Assembly (NCBI GenBank): GCA_028564705.1
Contig: JAPXFQ010000166.1
Span: 2,232,001-2,296,000, forward strand
From: Apricaphanius iberus
Lineage: Eukaryota; Chordata; Actinopteri; Cyprinodontiformes; Aphaniidae
DNA length: 64,000 nucleotides
Direction: 5' to 3'
The position numbers were made by a program, and so were the translations under genes. This document shows positions 21,335 to 33,345 of this stretch, piece after piece; position 1 is the first letter of the stretch; each line of letters begins with the position of its first letter. The notes below the pieces were generated by a model. It had not been told where the DNA came from. It saw nothing but the letters and a program-made list of their open reading frames with translations, and did not search any database.

Positions 21335-22370
21335 CTGTTGCACACCTTATCACCTTACAAACAGAAACTCCAATCTTTATTTAAATTCATGGACCAATGC
21401 AAATAGCACATTATTGTGAACTGGAAGAAAAAAGAAACAAGGGTTTAAAATATTAAACAAATAAAAAATAAATAAATAAATAATAAATAAAAACTGTGGC
21501 ATGTTGATTTAGTTCTTGATTAGTCAATGATTGTAGAACAACCTTTCAATGCAAAAATAGTTGCTAGTTACTTGTAGTATGCTTGCAATCGATTTTGCAC
21601 ATCTATATGAACTCAAATTGGAAGTATGGCAAGCTTTATGCCTAGCCACAGCCTCAATTGGACCTAGATTAAAATTTTGACTGTGACACTCTTACACAAA
21701 CAGGCTTTGAGCTTAACCTATCCTCTCAAGATATTTTTAAGTTGCTGCTAAAATGAAAATGGACAACCACATGCCCCTTGTGAAGAAGCTTACAGACAGC
21801 ACTATGCTGCTATGACCATGTTTTGCAACAATCTTTTTCAAAGGTGTTTTAGATAGCCCCTTTAAGGCTTGTGGAAAACAGTAAGAGAGATTTTTTTTTT
21901 CATTAACAATGATCTACTTCCTGCAACTCTTCCAGAAAGACCAGACTTTTAGAGTTCACAAGGAAGTGTTGTCCTAACACTGTTATTCTGAGCCATGGCT
22001 AGCTGCATCTCCTCAGAGTTAGCATAGGCCTCCTAGATGCTCATTTGAAAAATGCTGTTGTTTTAGGTTGAGGGCCATGTCTCGATGGGTTAACTGTTTT
22101 GCCATGCTCTTTAAAAAAAAAAAAAAGATTATGATTAAGGTTATGCTACACTTGGCATTTACTAAGGAAAGTGTATTCATTGTGACTGCTGAAGGCAAGT
22201 GCTTAGACCAGATTTCATTAATTGTATCAGAGTTAAAGGAACTGGTTACAATGCTTCCTATGCATTTTCTTGTATTTTTGTAAACAAGAAATAAAAGTTT
22301 TCTTTCAACCATATAATTATGTTACCGAAGATTGTGGCTGCAATGTAACAAAAATGTGATGGTGTCAATT
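21335..22370 (-). pseudogene. Tc1 transposon remnant, minus strand
   Basis: The whole outline of a fish Tc1 element can be followed in reverse: terminal repeat words at 21335-21440 (CACCTTATCACCTTACAAAC, CATTATTGTGAACTGGAAG), gene 3' end at 21530-21720 (GCCACAGCCTCAATTGGACC, 21646-21665), middle at 21810-21990, and leader at 22010-22110 (ATCTCCTCAGAGTTAGCATAG, then ATGTCTCGATGGGTTAACTG). At 22333-22360 the other terminal repeat has GTGGCTGCAATGTAACAAAA. A (TAAA)n tract lies at 21463-21490. Many indels; inactive. Confidence 0.78.
21463..21492. repeat. (AAAT)n microsatellite
   Basis: Imperfect TAAA/AAAT units inside the Tc1 remnant. Confidence 0.75.
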
Positions 22371-25135
22371 ATAATAATCGACATTTTGGTAATAATAATT
22401 TTGGAAGGCACAACACTTTTGAAACATTCTCAGTTTAGCATTTAACACTCATGAATTAGCACAGTATTTTTTTTCCAGATGCCTGTTAGATAATAACAAG
22501 CAAGCTTTAAAAAATAATAGGAGATATGGGCAGAATTACATTAAATAAGGCTTGATTGTTTTTTCTTGACAACAGAACACTGAATAAGAACTTCATAAGC
22601 ATTGCATGCATCTTTCTCAGTGTCACACATTTTCTATAGAATCAAAATATTCTCATTAAAAACTAAATGCGAATGATTCTTATAGCAAAAATTTTGTGTT
22701 ACAATTAGAAGTGTTCTGATAGCAACAATATAAGATAAATGATTGAATGGTTTAAGTTAGTTTTGTTTTTTTTTTGTTTCAAAACACACTTTGGTCATAA
22801 TGTCTGAAATCATCAGAACGAACAAATAAATAATCATAGTAAAATGGAGGCACACCCTCTTTTTACATACAGTATATAAGTTCTGATCCAGTTTATAAAA
22901 TTACTAAAATCCAATCTGAAATGTAGAAATCAGGCCCCAAAATCTCCACCCCATGATTATTTGTTAACAAATGAAGCAACAATTTAAAGGTTTTTGAAAA
23001 ACTAATAACACTATGAAAACTTTAGATATTTAGATATGTCCAAACCTGGAACCTCAGGGTATTGAGAAACACTTTGGCATGTGATTTTTCAAAAGAAATT
23101 GCTGTCCCTTTCAGAGCAAAGAATTGTGTTTTATATTGTGAAGTATTATCATCTATTCTATACTGTATTGAATACATTCATATTAGATAATTATATCACT
23201 GCATAATGCAATAACAGTATGCATTGCATAATGTCATCTGTTTACTTGTCAAAGGTAAAGTAAACCTAATTGGGTCTGTTTTGTTTTCATCACAACATAG
23301 TGTAGTAATAAACTGCTGTTCTTGATTGCTTTAACAGAGCTGTATTACAGCAAACAAACATACTAAGCTAATCTTACCATTCATCCATTGTGGAGACCAT
23401 GTTCATTTACCATTATGTTGCTACAGCTAATAAACGTCTCAGCTAGCAGCTTTATGAGTATAAGGTCCACTTGAAATGTATGTGTTTACTGGTCAAGTTG
23501 GACAGATGAATACCTAAAAGCCTTGAAATAATTACCCTAAAACTCAGGTTAAAATGTTGTAGATTTTTTTAAACTGTAATTAGTTTGACTAATTGAAATT
23601 CCCATTTTTAAAACAAGGTACATCCCCCCCCATGTAGCTTCTTCAGCACAGAAAAAAATATATTGTAAATAGCAGCCATTGGACATTGTTTTTCTAAGCA
23701 TCGGCATTGCCTCCTATATTGAACAGTGCATGAATTAAAATAATAATATTATAGGGTAATAACCTTGGCCCCAAGAACGAAAATTTAAAAAGCTTTCTGT
23801 AACTGTTCATTCATTTGCCTTTTACACATGTTGGTTTTCATATTGTCTATAACAGCTTATTAACAGAAAGATAAACGCATGAGGATTATCACCGCACTAA
23901 AAGACTCAATACATGTGCTATCAAAGCAAAATTCGTACTTAGTCATTTTCATCTTTCAATTCATTCTTTTGATTAATTCTTTCTGTCAAAAACAAATCTT
24001 TGGATGAGTGCCAAACAGCAAATTAGGGTATTCATTAGACACATCAAACATAAATTACTATTCAATTAACAAGCCAGTCGAGCTGAACTAATCAACTAAT
24101 TAGGCCATGTGTGTACACAGGAAAGCTAACAAAAGCACATGAGTCCCTTGGGAAAGCAGTAAAACTCAGAAGAATCACAGCAAGGATAAAAAGCTACTGG
24201 TTTGAAAGGGAAAATAAGAAAAAAGCCACCACATGTTTTGTGTGCAGTTAAGCTGTTTAGCTCCTCTAATCATAAACTTTATTGTGTTGAAGTATTACTT
24301 TGATCAGTTTCAAAACGAATGCTAAGTCAAAATGACTTGCAAGACGCATTCAGGAAAACTGTGTTTAACCCAAGTCGTGTACTTTGAGATTTCAAACAAT
24401 AATTGCTGATAATAGAAACAGATTATCTTTTATTCTTAGTTTTATACAGGTTAAGAACAAGAACTATCAATTGTATGTAGTAAAAATGACAAGGTCATTT
24501 TTGAACATTATGAAAGAGTGCTTCAAACAAGATCTAATAGAAAATATTCAAAGAAGTGGGAGATTCTCTTTTTCACTATTCTACTAATCTGTGATGTCCA
24601 CCCAGTTAAATTATTTGTCGTACCGTATAGCTTTTATGACAGAGCTGGTCTGTCTGTTCTGAACGTACCTTTGGTTCAAAGCAGCTCCAGTAAGCAGGAG
24701 AGGTAGTTCAAATATTGTCTTCACACACTGACCAGGCTGCAACCTAAATGGAAACAAACATACAGTGTAGATGTATTTATACACAGAAAACAGCCAGACT
24801 GATACTGTTAATCATTATTGTATACAACCTACGGAAATATATAAAAAACAGTGTAGAGTCACACCCTTTGGACCAAAGATATAATTAAGACACAAACTGA
24901 CTGAGACAGTTCTACCCATTCCACCCATCATATCTAAATGTCTAAGGTCTGCTGGCGCTCCACTAAAGGCCAAAGGCGGCTGTCGAGAGGAGAACACCAT
25001 TATTGTACCAGTAAATGTCAGAACAGCCCCATCTAATTGTGCCATTACTAATTCATGTTTATTAATGCTGTGATGTATGATGGCTCTACTGGCAGACTGA
25101 GTTTGTCTGTGCTTGTCATGCATAGCTTATTCTTT
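22371..25135. other. AT-rich intergenic, nothing recognised
   Basis: Long AT-rich stretch without recognised repeats or genes. Short frames (24384-24706, 24815-25123) lack domains. Confidence 0.45.
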
Positions 25136-25900
25136 GCTGGTGATGGCTGCAGGGATAGTTTGCAACTGTTGGGCTGGGCGGTGGGTGAGGGGTGAAGGGA
25201 TCATGAGAGCAGCAGTGCCAAGTGGTGTGTGACTCAAGGATGAAGGCAGTTGACTGATGGTGCTGGTGCTTTTTGCTGGCCTAGTGCCAGGGCCCCTAGG
25301 TCCCCAGTGTCCCAGCCGCTCAGTACCCTAGAGCTTTAAGGCAGGAACAACAGTTATTGTTTTCTCTGCCAACCAATTAGCAACACTTACGCCTTATTTA
25401 GTCATGCTCTAATGTGGGCTAATTAGCTCACATTAGTGCTCGGCTGCATTAGAGCATCACCTTGTCCCTTACACCAGCACAAGGCGTCATCTGGGGGACA
25501 GTAGGGGAATGTGAGAGAAAAAAAGGAGGTGGAGATGGTGGGAAGATGAGAGGAGGTGGGGCTGAGCTGGAAGGATTACAAGAGCACCAACCCAGCTCTG
25601 TGGATCAGCACTTTTTAAGAGATCTTCAGGGGCCTGTTGGCTGAACGTATAGCAGGAGAAAAGGGCAAATACAGCCCAGTTACATTTTTATAGAATGCTT
25701 TGTGGAAAAACACCCCTGACACACACCTTGGTCTGGCAGCTCGGTTTGTCATATGGCTCAGGGGGCTCCGCTGGCCTATCACATGACCATTGCAATGACC
25801 TTAAAGGGCAGCTTCCTCAACAAGCTCAGGCCACTCCCACTGGCTGAACTGTTCAGTGCAAAATACAGCTCGGGTCACTGCATAATGTGATGCATCCGGC
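25136..25900. promoter_or_regulatory. Candidate enhancer island with palindromic homeodomain site
   Basis: GC-richer and more complex than both flanks. At 25410-25435 is a 26-bp near-perfect palindrome centred on GCTAATTAGC (25418-25427) with TAATGTG/CACATTA arms; only one base pair mismatches. A further TGCATTAGAGC word lies at about 25445-25455, and paired TAAT cores are the classic binding form of homeodomain dimers. The 60-residue frame at 25462-25644 is purine-driven and not protein-like. The regulatory reading is inference. Confidence 0.4.
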
Positions 25901-26475
25901 CCTCAGGATACACATTAAAGCGGAAAAACATAAAAAATAAATAAAAAATACATAAAATCATCAACATAAACAGAAACCAGGCCATATAGATGTTTGCGAA
26001 AGCTGACAAGCAGGGTATGAAACTGCATTGTGTTTTGGGGAATTTTAAACTGGATGCTTTGTTGTAAATAAGGTGGAATGTCAGAATTATCTTTATTATG
26101 AGTTTACAGGGAAATAAAGGAAATAAATTAGGCTATTCTTATTCTAACAAACATGAAAAAGTGATCTTTTTATAACAAGTGCAATGCAAAGTGTTTCAGC
26201 TGCAGTTCAGTGAGTACGTAAGACCAGATGAAGGTCAAAGGCAGGCTCAATTGCATTTCAGCATCCTATACATATGTATAAACAAAACCCATCAATCTTT
26301 TGTGGTTGATGGGGCATAAGTGAAATTTGAATGCTAAATATTATTAAAACATATGTCTTTGATCATGAAACAACCGTAATATATATATATATATAAATTC
26401 CTTTCAATCTCACATCAGTTTTAGTTCTTAGTGTTTGACTGGTGACAACACTACAACCATTCAAGTGGTGGGCCT
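25901..26475. other. AT-rich intergenic with (AT)n
   Basis: A short (AT)n tract lies at about 26378-26394. Nothing else recognised. Confidence 0.5.
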
Positions 26476-26660
26476 CCTCATCACCTAAAACAGCGAACCA
26501 AAGGCAGTGCTGAAAATGAAATATCACTTTCCATTTTATCTCCAGGGGGCAAAGGGATGCTCCGAGCCAATCAGAACTTCACAGCTCAACCCCTGACCTT
26601 TTTCATCTCAATATGACTACCATTATCCTCCTGAAAATTAGACACATCTCACTATTGTTC
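26476..26660. promoter_or_regulatory. Candidate non-coding regulatory island
   Basis: Complex repeat-free sequence containing a CCAAT word (GAGCCAATCAG, near 26565-26575). Composition is the only evidence. Confidence 0.2.
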
Positions 26661-28735
26661 ACTGGCGGGGGGGGGGGGTAGTTATGGCGGTTATTTAGAG
26701 ATAAATGCTTAAGTGCACATGATCCTTGCAGTAATCATACACCAGCATTTGCAAATACAATGAAACATGCAGCCTGATTGCATGAGGTAAACGTGCACGA
26801 ACAAAGCTTTGCTGTGATGCTTTTATTGGTGAATGTTTAGCATGTAAGGAGCTCCTTATTTTACTGGTAAACCCACTCTCTGTGTCAGGCAGGAAGGTTT
26901 CTGAGAACACTTTTGTATCACTACGAACAATTAAAAAAAACTGCTTAAATGCACAGTTTAAGATCACTTTAAAAAGAAAGCTGAGGTACTTATACACCCT
27001 TGATTTCATTGGTCTCCATAGGCAACTGTTTCACTGCTGACTCACTTATAAACATGACAATGAGAGGGATAAAGTCCTCTGAGTAACAAAGCCATTAGAT
27101 CACAAGTATGAATAGGACTCTGAAAAGATTTAATTACATGACAACATGATGCTTGTGGGTATAAAAAAATAGTTGAGTATTTGCTAGACTTTTTATAATC
27201 TCCAGCTGTAGAAAAAAGTTTTTTTAGCCCTGTTTATGTTATGATAAAAATGTATTACTGATTCCTGTGATATAAATTGTTCACTTGATTATTGAGAATA
27301 CTTTTTTTGTTTTGTTTTTTCTATTCTGTTGAAAAAAATGAATCAAAACAGATTTTTTTTTTCACAATGTTTCAATTTTATCTGAAAGATGCCTGTCTTG
27401 TTTCATCCTTGGATGAATGAAAATAACTTTATATCTACATTTGCGAGGAGTTTGAGTAATTTTGAGCTTGAATTATAAATGTGGACTTAAACTTTTTCTT
27501 TCTTTCTCTTTTTTTTGTAATTTGGAGGATTCCCTTGTGTTGTCAGGATAATTATGCCTCTGGTCTCCAAATTAATCTGCTTTTACCTTCGATCTGCTGT
27601 CATGTTTCCTCCACTAAAATTAGGACTCTTATCTCTAGCACATAACTCCACTGTAAGTTTTATTACTTCAAAGATCTTGGCTTAAAGCTACATATTGTTA
27701 AGTAAGCTGTAGATTTACTGAGTTTATTTTGGTAAGGGCTTATAGGCCATATAGGTGTAGATAAGGATGTGGCTTGCGCCCCACACAGAAATGTCTAACA
27801 TTTTAATCTATCTCTGTGGTCATGAACATCTTTATATACACCTTCAGAGTCAGGTGCAGATTCACAAGTAAATGTTAAGCTTCACAAGATCTAATTTGCA
27901 TCAAAGTGTCACAATCGAATATTTGCATACAGCAATCATAGACAAACTGTAATTTGTAATACCCACTGTTTTCATTGCATCGATTATTTTTTTGGTCAGT
28001 GGGGTGAATTTTCTAAATGCTTTATAAAACCCCTTTCTAAAGTCAAAAAACATTTCAAGCTACTCGTTGAAGGTCTAAGAGCTCTCTTTAATTGTTGACG
28101 CTGCCATCTGTCTATATCCTCACAATCCTGTGAATACTTTTGCTCTTCTGCTTTTGAATGCGACTTTATTAGTACAGTGAAAAATTAGAATCTTAATCTC
28201 CTTTGAGAATGAATGAAGCACGGCAATTAACATCATTACTTTTAAAACACCAAACTGACTTCAGAATGTCAAACTGAATCATTTATTTAGTATTAATGTG
28301 ACTGGATTTGAAGCAATATGTGAAATGTAAAGGCTTAGTTAGAAACTTTTAACACATTGTATCATAATAAATTGTCATACTGAAACAATTTTGGTCATAC
28401 TTAAATACTAATATTACTATAAAGTGAGTTCTTAATAAATATGCAATCCATAATTTGTATATGTTCAGAGCTTAGGACAAAAGTAACTTTGTTCACAGAT
28501 ATGCAGTAGTTCTGAAGGATTTATATCTGTGTTTTTTGTTGTTTTTTTAAAGACCATAAAAGAGGAGAAAATTGACTTTGTTATCATTTGTCAGTGGGAG
28601 GAAATGCTTTCCAAAAAACTGAATATATTATCATTTTTGCTCTTTTCTAACTTTCAACATTAGTTATTATCTATTATCATGCATGCATAATGTTGGAGAG
28701 GGTCACTGGATAGTTCTGTTTTAAATGTTATATTT
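26661..28735. other. AT-rich intergenic, nothing recognised
   Basis: A run of G at about 26667-26678 lies at the start. The rest is AT-rich without recognised repeats or genes; the frame at 26695-27009 is not protein-like. Confidence 0.45.
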
Positions 28736-28739
28736 CCAT

Positions 28740-28930
28740 GATTGGTTCATTCTCTCCATTTCCTGTTCATTGTGTGCAAGCAACCTCTATTGTCTGTGGG
28801 CAGATTATGCTCGGCCCTGAGAGGGGCCATCCCCAGGGAATGCTGCATCTTTTATTAATCAGGGCCGCTGCACCACAGCCCTGCTTATCTAATTTAGCAG
28901 CCTGCCTTGATACAACTATGTTGGACTTGG
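28740..28930. promoter_or_regulatory. Candidate non-coding regulatory island
   Basis: GC-richer, complex block with TTATTAATCAGGGCC and CTTATCTAATTTAGCAGCC words between AT-rich flanks. No domain in any frame. Confidence 0.27.
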
Positions 28931-29780
28931 TGTAGGAAGAACGGGACAGAGGTGTGGGGGTGTATCAGGATGTGTGGATAGAATGGGGGTTGTGGTGCTA
29001 CGTTTCGATATTTCCCATATTGTGGAAGGGATGGTGGTGGTAGTGGGGAGGGGGGATACAGAAGGGAGGTAGTGACTTATCAGACACCTCGTCACCAAGT
29101 TTTAGGACTGAATCACAATACAGCAAATTACCTTCTGCTGACAAGAAAAAATGAGCACGGCCCCCATACAACAAAAATAGGATTGTCGGGAAGAGGTGAC
29201 ACATTGATTGCTTAGTATGCGCATCTAGAAAGCTGGGGTTCAGAGACGCCCTTCCTATATATATGTAGAAGAGGCTCAGCAGTGCACAGCACAGCCATAA
29301 CGGGGAATGAGAAATTGAAATGCCATGTTAGATTGGAGTCTCTTCCTCGAGCCAATCTTCCTAGTCTAGCCAAGGCTGGCCCATATTAGTCCACTATATC
29401 ATAGTACAAACCTTTGATTTTTAGTAAATAAACTTAAACTGAACAAAAATAACACTATTTGGTGTTAGGTGATAATATGATCTATCTGAACATGATTTGT
29501 TTTACTGGATATGTACTCAAATAATTTTAATTTAAGACCTGTCTGTGCATAATTTATTTTTTCCTGGCTGACCCTCCGCCCTTTTTCCCTCTCATGTGTG
29601 TCATGGCTCAGATGAATCAGTGTCACCGGTGTTGAGAGCACTTACTGTCAACTCTTGCGCCCCAGGCTACAGCACTGATGGACACAAACTATAAAATATC
29701 AGCCCCCTGGGGACACATCGCTCAAGCACAGCCCCACAGCCCGGAGGGGGTAGGATCTGGTCAGTGTGTATGTGTTTCAG
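28931..29780. promoter_or_regulatory. Intergenic with candidate regulatory patches
   Basis: The patches at 29215-29395 and 29560-29760 are complex and repeat-free (for example GCTCAGATGAATCAGTGTCACCGG, split around 29608). No gene or repeat recognised. Confidence 0.22.
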
Positions 29781-30365
29781 TGAGGGTGTTGAGAAAGCAA
29801 TATACCAATGTGTTTGTCTGTTTTTCCGATGTGATCGCCTACTTATGATCTAAATGGGTGTAATTGTGTGTATGCTTTTTCGCGTCATTTCTGTGACAGA
29901 GTTCAAAGCGAAGCAAATGAAGAGGACATTATTTACTGTGTCTGAGTAAGGCTACCATGTTATTTTATCATTGTTCAGTTTATCTGACAGAATAACATGA
30001 TATAATATTCAAGAACCAGCACAGTTACTTTTTTTCTGTATCACAGAAAAGTACAAACTTTTCCCACCATTTTCACTAAAGCACCACAACCGCTCTGAAA
30101 TAAATGTGAGGATACTGTATGGAAAAGCCACAAATTAGTGAACTAATAAAATCACTGGTTCTGTTTGAGGATACGTCCTGTATCAGCTGATAAGTGGTAA
30201 AAATCTCCTTTTCCTGGCTCAGGGGAGCTAGAAAAAAACAAAAAAAACAAGACTAAAATTAAGTGCAATGAGAAGAAAAACAGAAAATGTGTGACTTCTT
30301 CAAGTGACTGGGCTCAAGTGTAAAATTCAGTACTGTATTCAGCACCATATATGTAAGATACTGCG
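29781..30365. other. Intergenic, nothing recognised
   Basis: AT-rich sequence with an A-rich run near 30230-30250. Confidence 0.45.
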
Positions 30366-30367
30366 TC

Positions 30368-31908
30368 TTGCAAAACTATTCACACCTCTTTTTCTTGGCA
30401 TGTTGGCTCATTGCAATCACATGAAAATAGATCTGTACATTTGAAAGGAATTCAACATATTTTGCAACATTAATAAAAAAAAAAGAAATCTAAAAAATGT
30501 GATGTGCATTAATATTCATCCACCCTGAGATGACACTTTGTAGAATCACCTTTTGCTGCAGTTATAGTGGTATGTGTTTTGGGGTATGTCTCCACTAGTG
30601 TTTCATTCTACAGGCAAACTTTAACTGATTCTCATTCAGGTTGGCTGAAATGCATATGAAAAAGTCTAATCCAAGTGTTGCTACAAATGATCTCTTTTGT
30701 TTAAGTCTGGACTTAGACAGGGCTAAACTAACACAAAAATATTTTTTATTATAAACAATTCCTTGTAAAACTTGCTGTATGTTCACAGTCCTAGTATTCT
30801 TGTTTGGTGAACATTCACCCAGTTCTAAAGTGTGTTTAAGCCACTTCTGGAATTGCCCTGTATTTAGCTTCATCCATCTTCACATAAACTCTTATTCACT
30901 TTCCACTCCCTGCCAACAGAGGTGTAGATCTTTGCAGCTTTACCATTAGCCCCTTCGATGTATCTCTAATTAAAGGAAAGTTCTTTTTTCTTCAATATGG
31001 ACCTTATTTTTTATTTATTATAAACAAATTTTATTCTATTTTTTATATTATTATTCATTTACCTACCCAGACAAGTTTGGAGCCACTTGGAGTCATTCAG
31101 GAGTTTAAATCCAGTCGTGATCAGCATATATCCATACAATGGGAGACAGTGGGGGCATGGGATTGCCACCTTTAACAAGGCATTATCTGCCCCAAAACTC
31201 CTACATTTAGCCATGTTTTGTTATGAATAGTTAGTGATATTCCTTTGTGAGTTTGGAACATCTCAGAAGTGCTAAGGTATTAGATTCTGGGGGTTTTACA
31301 GGCTTTTAATGTAACCGATTCCAATTTACAGTAACCTGGGATTTCAATGACATCGCAGTCGCCCGCTATTACAGCTGTAATGGTTGCAGAAAGGGTGCCT
31401 GTAGAAGCTGAAGTTTGTCCAATTGATCATTCAGTTAGTACAATTTGGAAACACAAAAACGTAACCCATTTTGATTGTTGATTGTTGCTTAGCAAGCCCT
31501 GTCTAACCGGCTGCCGTATAGCACAGAGTGAAAGCCCTGCGCAGACAATACTCCCGTTATATGGATATATAGTATGCTGATCCTGAATGATTCCAAGTGG
31601 CTCCAAACTTGTCTGGGTGAGAAAATGAACGTAATATTCACTAAAAATAAGGTCCAGGTTAAAAAATAAAAACTTTCCCTATAATGCTGTACTTTTTGAT
31701 GCTTAACAGAACTGATTTTTTCATACATAATTGTACATAGGTGAACAAGGTAGGAGACTTCTAAAGGCAATTTCAATTTGTATTCATTTTCTTCCACTTC
31801 ACAATCATGCTCTAATTTTTAATATAATTCCCAATAATTTTAGTTTAATGGTTGCAATGTGACATAATGGGAAACAGTTTAAGGTGATAAATGTTTTGGA
31901 ACACTGTC
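30368..31908 (-). pseudogene. Tc1 transposon remnant interrupted by a foldback element
   Basis: The left end has GCAAAACTATTCACACC, followed by reverse-complement Tc1 words (CTTTGTAGAATCACCTTTTGC near 30537-30557, GTATGTCTCCACTAG, and GAATTGCCCTGTATTTAGC near 30851-30870). The outline stops near 30925. After the inserted element, terminal-repeat words resume at about 31780-31908 (TCTTCCACTTCACAATCATGC, GGTTGCAATGTGACATAATGGG). The middle of the transposase gene is missing. Confidence 0.72.
30974..31680. mobile_element. Foldback (long-TIR) TTAA-type MITE inserted in Tc1
   Basis: The two ends are long imperfect inverted repeats. The left half contains CCCAGACAAGTTTGGAGCC, CACTTGGAGTCATTCAGGA and GATCAGCATATATCC at about 31066-31135. 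The right half contains their complement at about 31560-31618. Both outer ends read AGG(G)AAAGTT. The left end is preceded by TTAA (30970-30973) and the right end is followed by ATAA, a one-base variant. No coding sequence is present. The TTAA target and AGGGAAAGTT start resemble the Kolobok-like copies nearby, so a related superfamily is likely. Confidence 0.7.
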
Positions 31909-32274
31909 CAAGGAAAATACCATAGTCATACAATTTTCTGTTTTGTGCGATTAAACATTCTATGCTGAAAAAATACAAATGCATCTCTTAAAGGGATAGT
32001 TTTCCTTTTTTTGACATGAAGTCGAATCCCATCTTTACCAGCAGCATAATGCATACACATTGACCCAACTCTGTGATCACCTCCTCTTGCTGTTCGAAGC
32101 TTTTAAAGAAAGTAGTCCCAGGTAGCGTAAATGATTCGCATTAGAAAAAGAAAAAAAAACGCTGGCCAAAATTAACAACTCACTATCACTCGGCACCATT
32201 TTCTTTCCATTACAATCAATCCGTTCTGCAGCCAGTGTCAACTGTTTCTTACCTCCCAATCAGCTGTTCATTGT

Positions 32275-32457
32275 TGAATGCTCAGCTAGCTGACTACATG
32301 TCTAACTATGGAACATCTGATGATGAAACTTATTTTAGCACAACACCAAAGAGATACACTTATAAACCGGAGTATACAGATGCCGAACTTCAGCAGATGG
32401 AACTAGAACAGACAGAGAATGAGAGCAAGACAGGAAAAAGCTCAAAGCTGCAGTGTA
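32275..32457 (+). pseudogene. Acidic first exon of copy B, function unknown
   Basis: Plus-strand reading gives an acidic, Tyr-rich segment: LADYMSNYGTSDDETYF, then KRYTYKPEYTDAELQQMELE and TENESKTGKSS. It runs to a splice-donor-like TAG|GTGAGG at about 32457. The equivalent segment in copy A has the same order with a local disruption, so the exon was once under constraint in an active ancestor. The KPEYTDAEL core resembles the opening of P2X7-cytoplasmic-domain-like proteins, many of which are transposon-associated in fish. The Cys-rich part that would prove it is not present. Function is not assigned. Confidence 0.5.
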
Positions 32458-32757
32458 GGTGAGGTGCAGAAGTGCATATCTTTGTAAACATGAGAATAAA
32501 TGTTTTTCTAATTGCAAGACAAAAGCTAAATTGTGTCTCAAAAAGTTTTCTGAGCAGACTGTTCCTATATCTCTATATACTGTTTTCATATAATTTAATG
32601 TTGGGCATTTGCCCATTTGATGACACATCACTAGCCAATAGTGAAAGTTAACTCCATGCTATCTTTTCACAGCCTAGCATGTTCTCAGTGTAAACACTTA
32701 AGCTTCAAAAATAATGCGGTAATAGACGGCATCAATGAGTAAATAGATGGAACTTAC

Positions 32758-33145
32758 CCAGGGTACTGGTACAGCAGCACTCTTCAAAATTAGTGTTTTC
32801 CTGTTTCCTGTTTGTTTTGTGATGTAATTCTCCTCGCTGAAGTGTGCCCTACATACACAATTCCTTGTTTCCCTACACTTTCGCTCTCAAAGAGTAGCCG
32901 ATGGCAATAAGCCAAAGTTGGCTAATAGCAAATGGTATATGGCCTGTACTTGTATAGCGCTTTATTTAGTCCCTACAGACCGCAAAGCACTTCACACTAC
33001 ATTCAGTCATTCAGCTATTCGCACACATATTCACACAGATAGCAAGGTCCGCGACAGGAAGACGATGGAATATGTAAGGTGATCTCTGCATATTCTTTTT
33101 GTTACAACCCGGGAATTTGCAAGTGCCACCATTATTTCATTTATT
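32758..33145 (-). pseudogene. THAP exon of copy B, split by a SINE
   Basis: On the minus strand the exon begins near an ATG (about 33132) and reads CKFPGC after a one-base slip. It continues through the FxFP region and is interrupted by the SINE between 33038 and 32932. It resumes with the LWLIAIG-type block, GAKV, and CRAHFSEENYI. The final C-x2-H pair is intact here (CRAH), unlike copy A. A donor (complement of ACTTAC, about 32753-32758) ends the exon at the same place as in copy A. The frameshift and insertion make it dead. Confidence 0.7.
32932..33038 (-). mobile_element. 5'-truncated SINE end with 7-bp target duplication
   Basis: The insert is the 3' end of the SINE seen in longer form at 63373-63690 (shared text ATGGCCTG..TTGTATAGC on the plus strand). 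It is flanked by ATAGCAA at 32925-32931 and 33039-33045. Removing the insert and one copy of the duplication restores the uninterrupted THAP exon order seen in copy A. Truncation at the 5' end plus a target duplication is the hallmark of LINE-driven retrotransposition. Confidence 0.85.
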
Positions 33146-33345
33146 GTACTTGCTCTTGCTTCAGCTGTCTTTCATTGTCATCATTCTAGTGGGGAAGATC
33201 TATTAAACAGCTGTTTGGAGATCCAAAACAGTTGACACTGGCCACAGATTGATTGGAATGGAAAGAAAATGCCGCAAGAAAGTGCAGAATAATAGTGAAT
33301 TTTGGCTGCCGTTTTTTTTTTTTTTTTTGTGATGCGGTTATAATT

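Larger units (their letters stand above)
31988..33345 (-). mobile_element. Kolobok-like TTAA element, copy B
   Basis: The element starts with TTAA (31988-31991) then AGGGATAG. Its first roughly 285 bp is a terminal repeat matching the left end of copy A (for example GCATACACATTGACCCAACTC, near 32051-32070). The interior is the reverse complement of copy A. The opposite terminal repeat can be followed to about 33345 through GTTGACACTGG and TTGATTGGAATGGAAAGAAA, where it decays after an 18-T run. It carries the same two inward-facing exons as copy A. A 107-bp SINE end is inserted at 32932-33038. Non-autonomous and inactive. Confidence 0.72.
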
